A stretch of DNA of 64,000 nucleotides. Origin: Duganella margarita. GTDB taxonomy: Bacteria > Pseudomonadota > Gammaproteobacteria > Burkholderiales > Burkholderiaceae_D. The notes beneath the pieces were generated by a model. It saw only the letters and a list, made by a program, of their open reading frames with translations, was not told the DNA's origin and ran no database searches. Where the stretch lies: positions 1 to 64,000 of the forward strand of contig NZ_WWCS01000025.1 in NCBI RefSeq assembly GCF_009857535.1, read 5' to 3'. Positions 53,814 through 62,609 of the stretch are shown piece by piece. Position numbers and translations under genes: made by a program. Each line of letters starts with the position of its first letter. The stretch's first letter is position 1.

Positions 53814-54712
53814 GCACACCAGTATCTAATCGCAAGGGCATCATCCTGGCAGGCGGTTCCGGCACCCGGCTGTACCCGGTGACGATGAGCGTTTCCAAGC
53901 AGCTGCTGCCGATCTACGACAAGCCGATGATTTATCATCCGCTGACCACGCTGATGCTGACAGGCATCCGCGAAGTGCTGATCATTTCCACGCCGCAGGA
54001 CACGCCGCGCTTCAAGGATTTGCTGGGCGACGGCAGCCAATGGGGCATCAACATCAGCTACGCCGTGCAGCCATCGCCGGACGGCCTGGCGCAGGCCTTC
54101 ATCATCGGCAAGGAGTTCGTCGGCGATGCGCCATCGGCGCTGATCCTGGGCGATAATATCTACTACGGTAACGACCTCGATGCACTGCTGCGCCACGCCA
54201 CCGAGCAGACCGACGGCGCTACGGTATTCGCCTACCATGTCCAAGACCCGGAGCGCTACGGCGTGGTCGAGTTCGATGACAACAGCACCGCCGTATCGAT
54301 TGAAGAGAAGCCTAAGCAGCCGAAGTCCAACTACGCCGTCACCGGCCTGTACTTCTACGACAGCCAGGTGTGCGACATCGCCGCCAGCATCAAACCATCG
54401 GCGCGCGGCGAGCTGGAAATTACCGACGTCAACAAGGTGTATCTGGAAAAGCGCCAGTTGAATGTGGAAGTGATGGGCCGCGGCATGGCCTGGCTGGACA
54501 CCGGCACCCATGATTCGCTGCTGGAAGCGGGCCAGTTCATCGCCACGATTGAAAAACGCCAGGGCCTGAAAGTGGCGTGCCCGGAAGAGATCGCTTACCG
54601 CAAGGGCTATATCAACGCCGACCAGCTGCGCATGCTGGCCGAGCCGCTGAAGAAGAATAATTATGGTCAGTATCTGCTGCAAATTTTGGAAGATAAGGTG
54701 ATACAACGATGA
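53810..54712 (+). CDS. rmlA: Glucose-1-phosphate thymidylyltransferase
   Basis: The protein has 300 aa. It makes dTDP-glucose from dTTP and glucose-1-phosphate. The nucleotide-binding loop is ILAGGSGTRLYPVT, followed by SKQLLPIYDKPMIYHPLTTL and the metal-binding region ILGDNIYYG; WLDTGTHDSLLEA is the C-terminal signature. It overlaps rmlB by four bases (ATGA). The start is sound because the family begins just before the GIILAGG segment. Confidence 0.96.
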   Translation: MSTPVSNRKGIILAGGSGTRLYPVTMSVSKQLLPIYDKPMIYHPLTTLMLTGIREVLIISTPQDTPRFKDLLGDGSQWGINISYAVQPSPDGLAQAFIIGKEFVGDAPSALILGDNIYYGNDLDALLRHATEQTDGATVFAYHVQDPERYGVVEFDDNSTAVSIEEKPKQPKSNYAVTGLYFYDSQVCDIAASIKPSARGELEITDVNKVYLEKRQLNVEVMGRGMAWLDTGTHDSLLEAGQFIATIEKRQGLKVACPEEIAYRKGYINADQLRMLAEPLKKNNYGQYLLQILEDKVIQR

Positions 54713-55257
54713 ATGTGATTAAGACGCCACTGGAAGGGCTGCTGGTGCTGGAGCCGAAGGTATTTGGCGATGACCGTGGTTTTTTCTTTGAGAGTTTCAA
54801 CGCCAGGCGTTTCGGCGAACTGACCGGCTTCACCGGTGAATTCGTGCAGGACAACCATTCGCGCTCGTCCAAAGGCGTGCTGCGCGGCCTGCACTATCAG
54901 ATCCAGCAAGCCCAGGGCAAGCTGGTGCGCGCCACCGCCGGTTCGGTGTTCGACGTCGCGGTCGATATCCGCAAGAGCTCGCCGACCTTCGGCCAGTGGT
55001 TCGGGATTGAACTGTCGGCCGAGAACAAGCGCCAGGTGTGGATTCCGCCCGGCTTCGCGCACGGCTTCGTGGTGACTTCCGATTCCGCCGAGTTCCTGTA
55101 CAAGACCACCGACTACTGGGCGCCTGAACACGAACGCGCCATCCTGTGGAACGACCCGGCGATCGGCATCGACTGGCCGGCGCTGGAAGCGGCGCCGCTG
55201 CTGTCCGGCAAGGACCAGGCGGCCGCGCTGCTGGCCAACGCCGAGGTGTTCGCATGA
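54709..55257 (+). CDS. rmlC: dTDP-4-dehydrorhamnose 3,5-epimerase
   Basis: The protein has 182 aa with a cupin fold. It epimerises dTDP-4-keto-6-deoxyglucose at C3 and C5. Landmarks are LLVLEPKVFGDDRGFFFESFN, FVQDNHSRSSKGVLRGLHYQ with the catalytic His, VDIRKSSPTFGQW and IPPGFAHGFVV. It overlaps rmlA by four bases and rmlD by four bases. Confidence 0.96.
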   Translation: MNVIKTPLEGLLVLEPKVFGDDRGFFFESFNARRFGELTGFTGEFVQDNHSRSSKGVLRGLHYQIQQAQGKLVRATAGSVFDVAVDIRKSSPTFGQWFGIELSAENKRQVWIPPGFAHGFVVTSDSAEFLYKTTDYWAPEHERAILWNDPAIGIDWPALEAAPLLSGKDQAAALLANAEVFA

Positions 55258-56111
55258 AAGTGCTGCTGACCGGCAGCACCGGCCAGGTCGGTTACGAACT
55301 GGCGCGCAGCCTGCAAGGCGTGGGCGACGTGGTGGCGGTGGACCGCAACGTCATGGACCTGTCCAACCTGGACCAGGTGCGCGAAGTGATCCGCAGTGTC
55401 AAGCCGCAACTGATCGTCAATCCGGCCGCCTACACGGCGGTGGACAAGGCCGAGAGCGAATCGGAGCTGGCGTACCGCATCAACGCCGAAGCGCCAGGCG
55501 TGATGGCGGAAGAGGCCAAGAAGCTCGGCGCGGCGCTGGTGCACTATTCGACCGACTACGTGTTCGACGGCTCGCAGCCGTCCGCGCGGGTGGAGGACGA
55601 TGCAGTGGGCCCGCTGAGCGTCTACGGCGCCAGCAAGCTGGCCGGCGAGCAGGCAATTGCTGCGGCCGGCATTCCGCACCTGATCTTCCGCACCAGCTGG
55701 GTGTACGGCATGCGCGGCAAGAACTTCCTGCTGACCATGCTGCGCCTGGCCAAGGAGCGCGACGAACTGCGCGTGGTGGCCGACCAGCACGGCGCGCCGA
55801 CCTGGAGCCGCACCATCGCCGATACCACGGCGCTGGTGCTGTCGCAGGCGCACGCCGGCGGCAATGCGTGGTGGGACCAGAACAGCGGCATCTACCACCT
55901 GAGCGCGCAGGGCCAGACCACCTGGCACGCATTCACCCAGGCCATCATCGAAGAGGCGGGCCTGTCGTGCAATGTGCTGCCGATTACCACCGCCGACTAC
56001 CCGACTCCGGCCAAGCGGCCGCAGTACTCGGTGATGTCGTCGGAACGCCTGATGACGCGCTTCTGCCATCTGCCGGACTGGAAGACGGCGTTGCAGCTCT
56101 GCATGCGCTAA
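55254..56111 (+). CDS. rmlD: dTDP-4-dehydrorhamnose reductase
   Basis: The protein has 285 aa of the SDR family. It reduces dTDP-4-keto-rhamnose to dTDP-L-rhamnose with NAD(P)H. Motifs are KVLLTGSTGQVGYELARSL, NPAAYTAVDKAESE, YSTDYVFDG and the Tyr-Lys pair in VYGASKLAGEQ. The start at 55254 overlaps the rmlC stop as ATGA; longer in-frame extensions upstream are inside rmlC. The gene order BACD is less usual than BDAC. Confidence 0.96.
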   Translation: MKVLLTGSTGQVGYELARSLQGVGDVVAVDRNVMDLSNLDQVREVIRSVKPQLIVNPAAYTAVDKAESESELAYRINAEAPGVMAEEAKKLGAALVHYSTDYVFDGSQPSARVEDDAVGPLSVYGASKLAGEQAIAAAGIPHLIFRTSWVYGMRGKNFLLTMLRLAKERDELRVVADQHGAPTWSRTIADTTALVLSQAHAGGNAWWDQNSGIYHLSAQGQTTWHAFTQAIIEEAGLSCNVLPITTADYPTPAKRPQYSVMSSERLMTRFCHLPDWKTALQLCMR

Positions 56112-56122
56112 CCGCGCAAAAA

Positions 56123-56149
56123 GAAAAAGCGGCCGAGGCCGCTTTTTTT
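56123..56149. terminator. Bidirectional terminator between rmlD and icd
   Basis: AAAAAGCGGCC and GGCCGCTTTTT form an 11-bp stem around a 2-base centre, with A and T runs on the two sides, so it can serve both convergent transcripts. The icd stop codon lies inside its T run. Confidence 0.88.
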
Positions 56150-57404
56150 ATTCCATCTGCTCGATCACCACATCGCCAAAGCCGGAACACGAGACCTGTA
56201 CCGCGTTTTCCATCAAGCGCGCGAAGTCGTAGGTGACATGCTTGGAGATGATGGCCTTGCCCATGGCCTTGATGATGAGGTCGGCCGCTTCGGTCCAGCC
56301 CATGTGGCGCAGCATCATTTCCGCCGACAGGATCAGCGAGCCCGGATTCACATAGTCCTTGCCGGCGTATTTCGGCGAGGTGCCGTGGGTGGCTTCAAAC
56401 ATCGCCACCGAGTCCGACATATTGGCGCCCGGCGCAATGCCGATGCCACCCACCTGCGCCGCCAGCGCGTCCGACATGTAGTCGCCGTTCAGGTTGAGCG
56501 TGGCGATTACGCTGTACTCGGCCGGACGCAGCAGGATCTGCTGCAGGAAGGCGTCGGCGATCGAATCCTTGATCAGGATGTCGCGGCCGGTCTTGGGATT
56601 CTTGACCTTGCACCATGGGCCGCCGTCGATCAGCTCGGCGTCGAATTCCTTCTGCGCCAGCGCGTAGGCCCAGTCGCGGAAGCCGCCTTCGGTGTACTTC
56701 ATGATGTTGCCCTTGTGGACGATCGTCACCGATGGCTTGTCGTGGTCGATGGCGTACTGGATCGCCTTGCGCATCAGGCGCTCGGTGCCCTCGACCGACA
56801 CCGGCTTGATACCCAGGCCGGAAGTGGCCGGGAAGCGGATCTTGTTGACGCCCAGTTCCTTGACCAGGAAATCGATCAGGCGCTTGGCGCCTTCCGAACC
56901 CTGCTCGAATTCAATGCCGGCGTAGATGTCTTCCGAGTTCTCGCGGAAGATCACCATATTGGTCTTTTCCGGCTCTTTCAGCGGCGACGGCACGCCGGTA
57001 AAATAGCGCACCGGACGCAGGCAGACGTACAGGTCCAGTTTCTGACGCAGCGCCACGTTGAGCGAACGGATGCCGCCGCCCACCGGCGTGGTCAGCGGGC
57101 CCTTGATCGAGACCACATAATCCTTCACGGCCGCCAGGGTTTCTTCCGGCAGCGAGACGTCCGGGCCGTAGAGCTGGGTCGATTTTTCGCCGGCGAAAAT
57201 CTCCATCCACTTGATCTGGCGCGCGCCGCCGTAGGACTTGGCAACCGCCGCGTTGACCACCTTCAGCATCACCGGCGTGACGTCGCGGCCGGTGCCGTCG
57301 CCAACGATATAGGGAATGATCGGGTTATCTGGTACATTCAGGGAAAAATCCGCGTTGACGGTAATTTTCTGGCCGTCCGCCGGTACTTGGATATGTTGGG
57401 ACAT
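56148..57404 (-). CDS. icd: Isocitrate dehydrogenase, NADP-dependent
   Basis: The protein has 418 aa, as for E. coli-type Icd. It oxidises isocitrate to 2-oxoglutarate in the TCA cycle. Substrate and metal motifs are NPIIPYIVGDGTGRD, LTTPVGGGIRSLNVALRQ and the C-terminal ATHGTSPKYAGKD with NADP-binding residues; the Ser of GGGIRSLN is the regulatory phosphorylation site in enterobacteria. ATG 57404 has GGAG at eight bases. Confidence 0.95.
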   Translation of the reverse strand: MSQHIQVPADGQKITVNADFSLNVPDNPIIPYIVGDGTGRDVTPVMLKVVNAAVAKSYGGARQIKWMEIFAGEKSTQLYGPDVSLPEETLAAVKDYVVSIKGPLTTPVGGGIRSLNVALRQKLDLYVCLRPVRYFTGVPSPLKEPEKTNMVIFRENSEDIYAGIEFEQGSEGAKRLIDFLVKELGVNKIRFPATSGLGIKPVSVEGTERLMRKAIQYAIDHDKPSVTIVHKGNIMKYTEGGFRDWAYALAQKEFDAELIDGGPWCKVKNPKTGRDILIKDSIADAFLQQILLRPAEYSVIATLNLNGDYMSDALAAQVGGIGIAPGANMSDSVAMFEATHGTSPKYAGKDYVNPGSLILSAEMMLRHMGWTEAADLIIKAMGKAIISKHVTYDFARLMENAVQVSCSGFGDVVIEQME

Positions 57405-57527
57405 GCGTGGTTCTCCGAGGGGAAATACTAGTCTTCTATAAGATATAAGACGCCTGTTTTGCATTATGCCCCAGTACGTAATGAGGCGCCAATGTTTTAA
57501 AGCCTACACCAATTTCAGTTTTCGATA

Positions 57528-58088
57528 ATGCCCCTGATTCTATTTAACAAACCTTTTCAAGTGCTGTGCCAGTTTTCGGCGCAGGACGGCAAGGCCACGC
57601 TGGCCGACCATTTGACCATTCCCAACATCTACCCCGCCGGCCGGCTCGACTACGACAGCGAAGGCCTGATGCTGCTGACCGACGACGGCAAGCTGCAGCA
57701 CGCGATCGCGCATCCGGACCACAAGGAGGGCAAGACGTACCTGGTGCAGGTGGACGGCGTGGCCGATGCGGCGGCGCTGGCGCGCTTGCAGGCGCCGCTC
57801 GACCTCGGTGATTTTGTGACGCAGCCGTGCAAGGCGGTGCGCATTGCCGAACCGGAGTGGCTGTGGCCGCGCAATCCGCCGATCCGCCAGCGCGCCGATC
57901 AGCCGACCAGCTGGCTGGCGATCACGCTACAGGAAGGCAAGAACCGCCAGGTGCGGCGCATGACGGCGGCGGTCGGATTGCCGACGCTGCGGCTGGTGCG
58001 CACGGCGATCGGCGGGATTTCGCTGGCCACGCATCCGCTGATGCCGGGCGAGTGGATGGCAGTGGCGCCACAAGCATTGAAATCCTGA
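57528..58088 (+). CDS. RluE-like 23S rRNA pseudouridine synthase
   Basis: The protein has 186 aa and belongs to the RsuA/RluB/E/F family without an S4 domain, as in RluE. The catalytic Asp is in PAGRLDYDSEGLMLLTDDG. KTYLVQVDGVAD and LQEGKNRQVRRMTAAVGLPTLRL in two blocks complete the family pattern. By analogy it modifies U2457 of 23S rRNA, but the exact target is inferred. The gene is divergent from icd. Confidence 0.87.
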   Translation: MPLILFNKPFQVLCQFSAQDGKATLADHLTIPNIYPAGRLDYDSEGLMLLTDDGKLQHAIAHPDHKEGKTYLVQVDGVADAAALARLQAPLDLGDFVTQPCKAVRIAEPEWLWPRNPPIRQRADQPTSWLAITLQEGKNRQVRRMTAAVGLPTLRLVRTAIGGISLATHPLMPGEWMAVAPQALKS

Positions 58089-58188
58089 ATTTTTGCTGAA
58101 CACACGCTGCAGTGCAAAAAACACAAGCCAATGATGTTAATATTTAAGCAGTGAAGTTGCCTTGTTGTTTACCAAACGGGAGCGTGCA

Positions 58189-59352
58189 ATGGAGAATAGT
58201 GCAGCGCTGGGAAGCGGGCCGAACCACCTGCCTTGGCTGGACGGCCTGCGCGGCCTCGCTGCCCTGTGGGTATTGCTGTCCCATTTGCTGATCCTAACCG
58301 GCGGCCACTACATTCCACTACTGTCGTGGGGCGACCTGGCGGTCGACTTGTTCATGCTGCTGTCCGGCTTTCTGATGGCGCACAACTACATCGCGCGCCA
58401 GCATAAGGAGCCGTGGCAGTCCTCGCGCACGACGTACCAATTCTGGCTGCGACGTTTCTTCCGCATTGCACCACTCTATTACCCGGTACTGCTGGTGGCG
58501 CTGACGGTCGGCCCCGAGCTGGGCCATTTCCGCCACGAGATAGCACAAGTCTGGCCGAGCACTGGCACTGCCCCGTCACGCTACAGCGATCAAGGCATCG
58601 ACAATGCACTGATGCATTTCAGTTTCCTGTTCAGCTTTGTGCCGCACTATGCGTTCCGCACCGCCTTGCCAGACTGGTCGATTGGCCTGGAGATGCAGTT
58701 TTATCTGTTTTTCCCGCTGATCATGGTGGCGTTCGCGCGGCTATCGCCGGTGATTGCGACCGGGCTGCTGGTGGGCCTGTGCCTGTTCATCCGGATGTTT
58801 TTCCGCGATTTTATCAACGCCTTCCCCATGCCGGCATTCTTATCGATCAAGCTGTATGTCTTCCTGATCGGCATCTGGGTTGCCCATGCGCGCGCCGAGC
58901 GCAGCATGCTGCCAGGATTGCTGGTCGGAATCATGCTGGCGATGTGTTGGCTACTGCTGGAACGTTCGCCAGTCGCCGTCGCCCGGATACTGCTGGTGGC
59001 GGGCATGTTTTATTTGATGAACAATGGTACGTTGCCAGCCAGCAAGGCGGTAGCCAGCATGACAATACGCCTGCGGCAGGCCTTGTCCTGCAGGCTGGCC
59101 ATGTTCATGGGGGAAACTTCCTACAGCGTCTACTTGACGCACTTGCTGATTGCGATTCCGCTGGCGGGCTTGTGCGCGCGTCATGCCAGCTTTGTCGGCC
59201 TGCATTTTGCCGTCCGCCTCGGCATTGTGGCCATCGTCGTTATCCCCGCCAGCTATGCGCTGGGGTGGATGCTATACAACCTGGTCGAAAAACCAGGCAT
59301 TCAGTTGGGCCGGCAAGTAATGGCACGACTGGGCTCCCGCCTGACCGCCTAG
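58189..59352 (+). CDS. Acyltransferase 3 family membrane protein (OafA/YrhL-like)
   Basis: The protein has 387 aa with about ten membrane helices. The opening LPWLDGLRGLAALWVLLSHL carries the conserved Arg and His of acyltransferase 3 proteins, and DLAVDLFMLLSGFLMA is also typical. Such proteins O-acetylate surface polysaccharides or peptidoglycan. ATG 58189 follows GGGAG and is preferred to a TTG at 58162. The rml genes lie 3 kb away, so O-antigen or capsule acetylation is possible. Slightly lower GC than neighbours is noted. Confidence 0.88.
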   Translation: MENSAALGSGPNHLPWLDGLRGLAALWVLLSHLLILTGGHYIPLLSWGDLAVDLFMLLSGFLMAHNYIARQHKEPWQSSRTTYQFWLRRFFRIAPLYYPVLLVALTVGPELGHFRHEIAQVWPSTGTAPSRYSDQGIDNALMHFSFLFSFVPHYAFRTALPDWSIGLEMQFYLFFPLIMVAFARLSPVIATGLLVGLCLFIRMFFRDFINAFPMPAFLSIKLYVFLIGIWVAHARAERSMLPGLLVGIMLAMCWLLLERSPVAVARILLVAGMFYLMNNGTLPASKAVASMTIRLRQALSCRLAMFMGETSYSVYLTHLLIAIPLAGLCARHASFVGLHFAVRLGIVAIVVIPASYALGWMLYNLVEKPGIQLGRQVMARLGSRLTA

Positions 59353-59378
59353 GCGTGGTTGATCCCGGCACCAACGAC

Positions 59379-59412
59379 AAAACCCGCGCTGACAATGTCA
59401 GTGCGGGTTTTT
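59379..59412. terminator. Bidirectional terminator between the acyltransferase gene and rpsT
   Basis: AAAACCCGC-G-CTGAC and GTCAG-T-GCGGGTTTT pair over 15 bases with one G-T mismatch and a 3-base loop, with T runs on the plus side and a shorter one on the minus side. It lies 25 bases from each convergent stop codon. Confidence 0.87.
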
Positions 59413-59436
59413 GCTTGCACTCCCTGCAAAGGGAAA

Positions 59437-59703
59437 TTAAGCGGACAGTGCTTTCAGGGCAGCTGCCAGACGGCTCTTATGGCGAGCTGCCTTGTTTTTG
59501 TGAATGATCTTCTTGTCAGCGATGCTGTCGATGGTCGAAACCGACGATTGGAAGATGGTGGTTGCAGCTGCTTTGTCGCCAGCCTGGATCGCTTTACGCA
59601 CTGCTTTGATCGCGGTGCGCAGGGTCGAACGTTGCGACGAGTTGTGAGCGTTTTGCTTAACTGCTTGACGAGCGCGTTTGCGCGCTTGTGCGGTATTTGC
59701 CAT
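59437..59703 (-). CDS. rpsT: 30S ribosomal protein S20
   Basis: The protein has 88 aa. S20 is a helical protein binding 16S rRNA. The start MANTAQARKRARQAVKQNAH and the end IHKNKAARHKSRLAAALKAL are diagnostic. ATG 59703 has AGGAAAT upstream; longer in-frame extensions are not conserved in the family. It is divergent from murJ, a frequent order in betaproteobacteria. Confidence 0.97.
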   Translation of the reverse strand: MANTAQARKRARQAVKQNAHNSSQRSTLRTAIKAVRKAIQAGDKAAATTIFQSSVSTIDSIADKKIIHKNKAARHKSRLAAALKALSA

Positions 59704-59884
59704 GAAATTTCCTAAACAGGTAAATGATGCGTTTGCAAACGTTAATGTTTGGCAAACAGGTGCGTCCAAGGTTGCCATCAGAGCGAACCGTGTGAGTCAA
59801 ACTACTGCTTGCCAAACATTAATGTCTGCGCAACAGAATTTTGTACAGCCTGTGATTATAGCGATGTTTACCAGCAGGAGCAAC

Positions 59885-59890
59885 TATAAT
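59885..59890 (+). promoter_or_regulatory. Possible -10 box of murJ, eight bases before the start codon
   Basis: TATAAT is followed by CACGTCCC and the murJ ATG. There is no Shine-Dalgarno sequence in this stretch, so the transcript could start at or near the ATG. A -35 hexamer is not obvious. Confidence 0.4.
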
Positions 59891-59898
59891 CACGTCCC

Positions 59899-61437
59899 AT
59901 GAACTTACTCCGCACCCTCTCCGCCATTTCCAGCATGACAATGCTGTCCCGGATTACCGGCCTCCTGCGTGAAACCCTGATCGCCCGCGCCTTTGGCGCC
60001 GGCGGCATGACCGATGCCTACATCGTCGCTTTCCGGATTCCCAACCTGCTGCGCCGCCTGTTTGCCGAGGGCGCGTTCTCGCAAGCCTTTGTGCCGATCC
60101 TGTCGGAATACAAGAACAAACAGGGACCGGAGGCCAGCAAGAAACTGGTCGACCATGTCGGCAACACGCTGGTCTGGGCGACGCTGCTGGTCACCATCCT
60201 CGGCATCATCGCCGCGCCGGTGTTCATCTACCTGATCGCCAGCGGCCTGGAAGAGTTCGACGCGGCGGTCTGGATGACGCGCGTGATGTTCCCTTACATT
60301 AGCTTCATGGCGTTTGTGGCGCTGGCCGGCGGCGTGCTCAACACCTGGCGCGAATTCAAGATTCCGGCCTTTACGCCGGTGCTGCTGAACCTGGCATCGA
60401 TCCTGGCCTCGCTGTTCCTGCAACAGCACCTGGAACGCCCCATCTACGCCATGGCGATCGCGGTGTTTGTCGGCGGCGTGCTGCAGGTGGCGATCCAGAT
60501 TCCTGCGCTGGTCAAAATCGGCATGCTGCCGGCGCTGTCGTGGAATCCGGTGGCCGGCCTGAGCGATCCGGGCGTGCGCCGCGTCCTGAAAAAAATGGGG
60601 CCGGCGGTATTTGCCGTCTCGGCCGCGCAAATCAGCCTGATGATCAACACCAGCATCGCCTCCCGCCTGGCGGAAGGCAGCATTTCCTGGCTGTCGTATG
60701 CCGACCGCCTGATGGAGTTTCCGACCGCCCTGCTGGGCGTGGCACTGGGCACAATTTTGCTGCCCAGCCTGTCCAAGGCGCAGGCCGATGGCGACCAGAC
60801 CGAATACTCCGGCCTGCTGGACTGGGGCCTGCGCCTGACCTTCCTGCTGGCCTTGCCGGCGGCGGTGGGCATGGCGGTGCTGGCCGAGCCCATGATCGCC
60901 ACGCTGTTCCACTACGGTAAATTCACCGATGAAGCCGCCGCCCAGTCGGCGCGCCCGCTGATCGCCTACTGCGCCGGCCTGCTGGGCATCATCCTGGTCA
61001 AAACGCTGGCGCCGGCCTTCTACGCCCAGCAGGACATCCGCACCCCGGTGCGCATCGCCATCGGCGTGTTGATCGCCACCCAGTTGATGAACTGGCTGTT
61101 TGTGCCGTATCTGCAGGTCGCCGGCCTGGCACTGTCGATCGGCCTGGGCGCCTGCCTCAACGCTGCCTTCCTGTACGCTGGCCTGCGCAAGCGCGGCATC
61201 TATCATCCAGCGCCGGGTTGGACCGTGTTTTGCGCCAAACTGCTGGTCGCCTGTGCGCTGATGGCTGGCGCCGCATGGTGGGGTGCGCAGCAGATTGACT
61301 GGCTGGGCTTGCAGCACCACGCGGTGTTGCGCGCTGGCGCCCTGCTGCTGCTGATCGGCGTGTGCGCGGTGGTGTATTTCGCCGCCCTGCTGGCCATGGG
61401 CTTCCGCCTGCGCGACTTCAAGCGTATCGCCCGCTAA
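59899..61437 (+). CDS. murJ: Lipid II flippase MurJ
   Basis: The protein has 512 aa with 14 predicted membrane helices (MATE-like fold). It moves lipid II across the inner membrane for peptidoglycan synthesis. Family blocks are SSMTMLSRITGLLRETLIARAFG in the N-terminus, FRIPNLLRRLFAEGAFSQAF, and TLFHYGKFTDEAAAQSARPL, including the essential Arg positions of loop regions. It has no ribosome binding site. It ends 18 bases from the convergent TIGR03790 gene. Confidence 0.96.
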   Translation: MNLLRTLSAISSMTMLSRITGLLRETLIARAFGAGGMTDAYIVAFRIPNLLRRLFAEGAFSQAFVPILSEYKNKQGPEASKKLVDHVGNTLVWATLLVTILGIIAAPVFIYLIASGLEEFDAAVWMTRVMFPYISFMAFVALAGGVLNTWREFKIPAFTPVLLNLASILASLFLQQHLERPIYAMAIAVFVGGVLQVAIQIPALVKIGMLPALSWNPVAGLSDPGVRRVLKKMGPAVFAVSAAQISLMINTSIASRLAEGSISWLSYADRLMEFPTALLGVALGTILLPSLSKAQADGDQTEYSGLLDWGLRLTFLLALPAAVGMAVLAEPMIATLFHYGKFTDEAAAQSARPLIAYCAGLLGIILVKTLAPAFYAQQDIRTPVRIAIGVLIATQLMNWLFVPYLQVAGLALSIGLGACLNAAFLYAGLRKRGIYHPAPGWTVFCAKLLVACALMAGAAWWGAQQIDWLGLQHHAVLRAGALLLLIGVCAVVYFAALLAMGFRLRDFKRIAR

Positions 61438-61455
61438 GCACGGACCAGGCCGCGA

Positions 61456-62463
61456 TCAGCGGCGATACGGCGCCGCCAGCGGCTCGCCAATGAACACGCC
61501 TTGCGCCGGCCACGCCACGCTCTTCCAGTAGGCCTCGATGGCGGTGTCGCCGCGCAAGTAGTGCTTGAGCAGCACGGTCGGCTGCGGGAATTTCTGCCAG
61601 TAGTTGCAGGGTTCGGACACCGCGCCATAGCTGGCGGTCGCACCGGCCTCCAGCCAGCGCAAGCTGCTCATCTGGAAATTGCCGAGCAGATCGCCGCCGG
61701 CCGAGGTCAAATGGTCGGCCAGCGCGCCCGGGAGGAATTTCAGGGTTTCGAGCTTGCTGACGCGCTGCAGGCCGGTCTGGTAAATCATGATGTCCTGCGC
61801 ACCTTCAAGCACATCGGCATTCATGGTCTTGATGGTGAGTTCACGCGTTGTCACGCGGCCACTGGGCGGGAAATACTGCGCCCGCGTGCTGCGCGCCCGG
61901 TCCGACGTATTCAGGTAATACGCCGTGGCGGCGGGGAAAGAAAAATAATGCGCAGCCACGCCGCGGGCGATCAGGGCCTTGGCTTGTTCCAGCGACTCAG
62001 TCGGCAGGAGCATGCTGATCAACATACGCGGATCGCCGCCGGCGGGCGGATTGTCGTTATCAAAGAAGGGACTCTGCTTGCCAGGGTTGCACCCCATGCC
62101 GCATTGGTCGGCATCGTAGCCCAGCGTCAGCGCCGAGGTGATCGAGTGGCACTCTACTGCGTAGGGCGCAGTCCACACCATCAGTACCGCGCGGATCTCC
62201 GGCCCCAGTTGCCACAGGATCTGCTTGCGCAGCGGCGCAAACTCTTCCGCGCTCAGGCGGCGCGGATGGCGCGGGATGCGGACATGGACGACGTTTTTTT
62301 CCGGCACCTGGCGCGCTTCGCGATACCAGGCGCCGATGGCCACGCTGCTGGGCTCCTCATCATTGACCACCACGGCAAGCTGGCTGGCCGTGAGCGGAGC
62401 CGCCGCGACGGCAGCATGAGCCAGGCAGGCGACGCAAAACAGAACAATGGCAGAATAGCGCAC
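61456..62463 (-). CDS. TIGR03790 family exported protein
   Basis: The protein has 335 aa with a signal peptide (RYSAIVLFCVACLAHAAVAA). It matches the TIGR03790 pattern: LAVVVNDEEPSSVAIGAWY, ARQVPEKNVVHVRIP, VWTAPYAVECHSITSALTLG and a Cys motif CGMGCNPGKQ. This uncharacterised family is reported only from genomes that encode exosortase, and here a PEP-CTERM gene lies next door. A protein-sorting or surface role is implied but unproven. Confidence 0.85.
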   Translation of the reverse strand: MRYSAIVLFCVACLAHAAVAAAPLTASQLAVVVNDEEPSSVAIGAWYREARQVPEKNVVHVRIPRHPRRLSAEEFAPLRKQILWQLGPEIRAVLMVWTAPYAVECHSITSALTLGYDADQCGMGCNPGKQSPFFDNDNPPAGGDPRMLISMLLPTESLEQAKALIARGVAAHYFSFPAATAYYLNTSDRARSTRAQYFPPSGRVTTRELTIKTMNADVLEGAQDIMIYQTGLQRVSKLETLKFLPGALADHLTSAGGDLLGNFQMSSLRWLEAGATASYGAVSEPCNYWQKFPQPTVLLKHYLRGDTAIEAYWKSVAWPAQGVFIGEPLAAPYRR

Positions 62464-62548
62464 GGCGAAGTCCCAAAGCAGGTCAAGAAATGGCGGAGGT
62501 CCCCCATTATAAGCGGCTTCACGTCACCATTGCGCTGCAGCAACACGA

Positions 62549-62582
62549 AAAAAGCCGTTCAGTTTGCACCGAACGGCTTTTT
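62549..62582 (-). terminator. Terminator of the PEP-CTERM gene
   Basis: AAAAAGCCGTTC and GAACGGCTTTTT form a 12-bp perfect stem with a 10-base loop and a T run on the minus strand. It lies 28 bases after the PEP-CTERM stop codon, before the TIGR03790 gene, which therefore has its own promoter or depends on read-through. Confidence 0.88.
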
Positions 62583-62609
62583 AACCAGCAAGCTGCGGAA
62601 GGCTAGGCC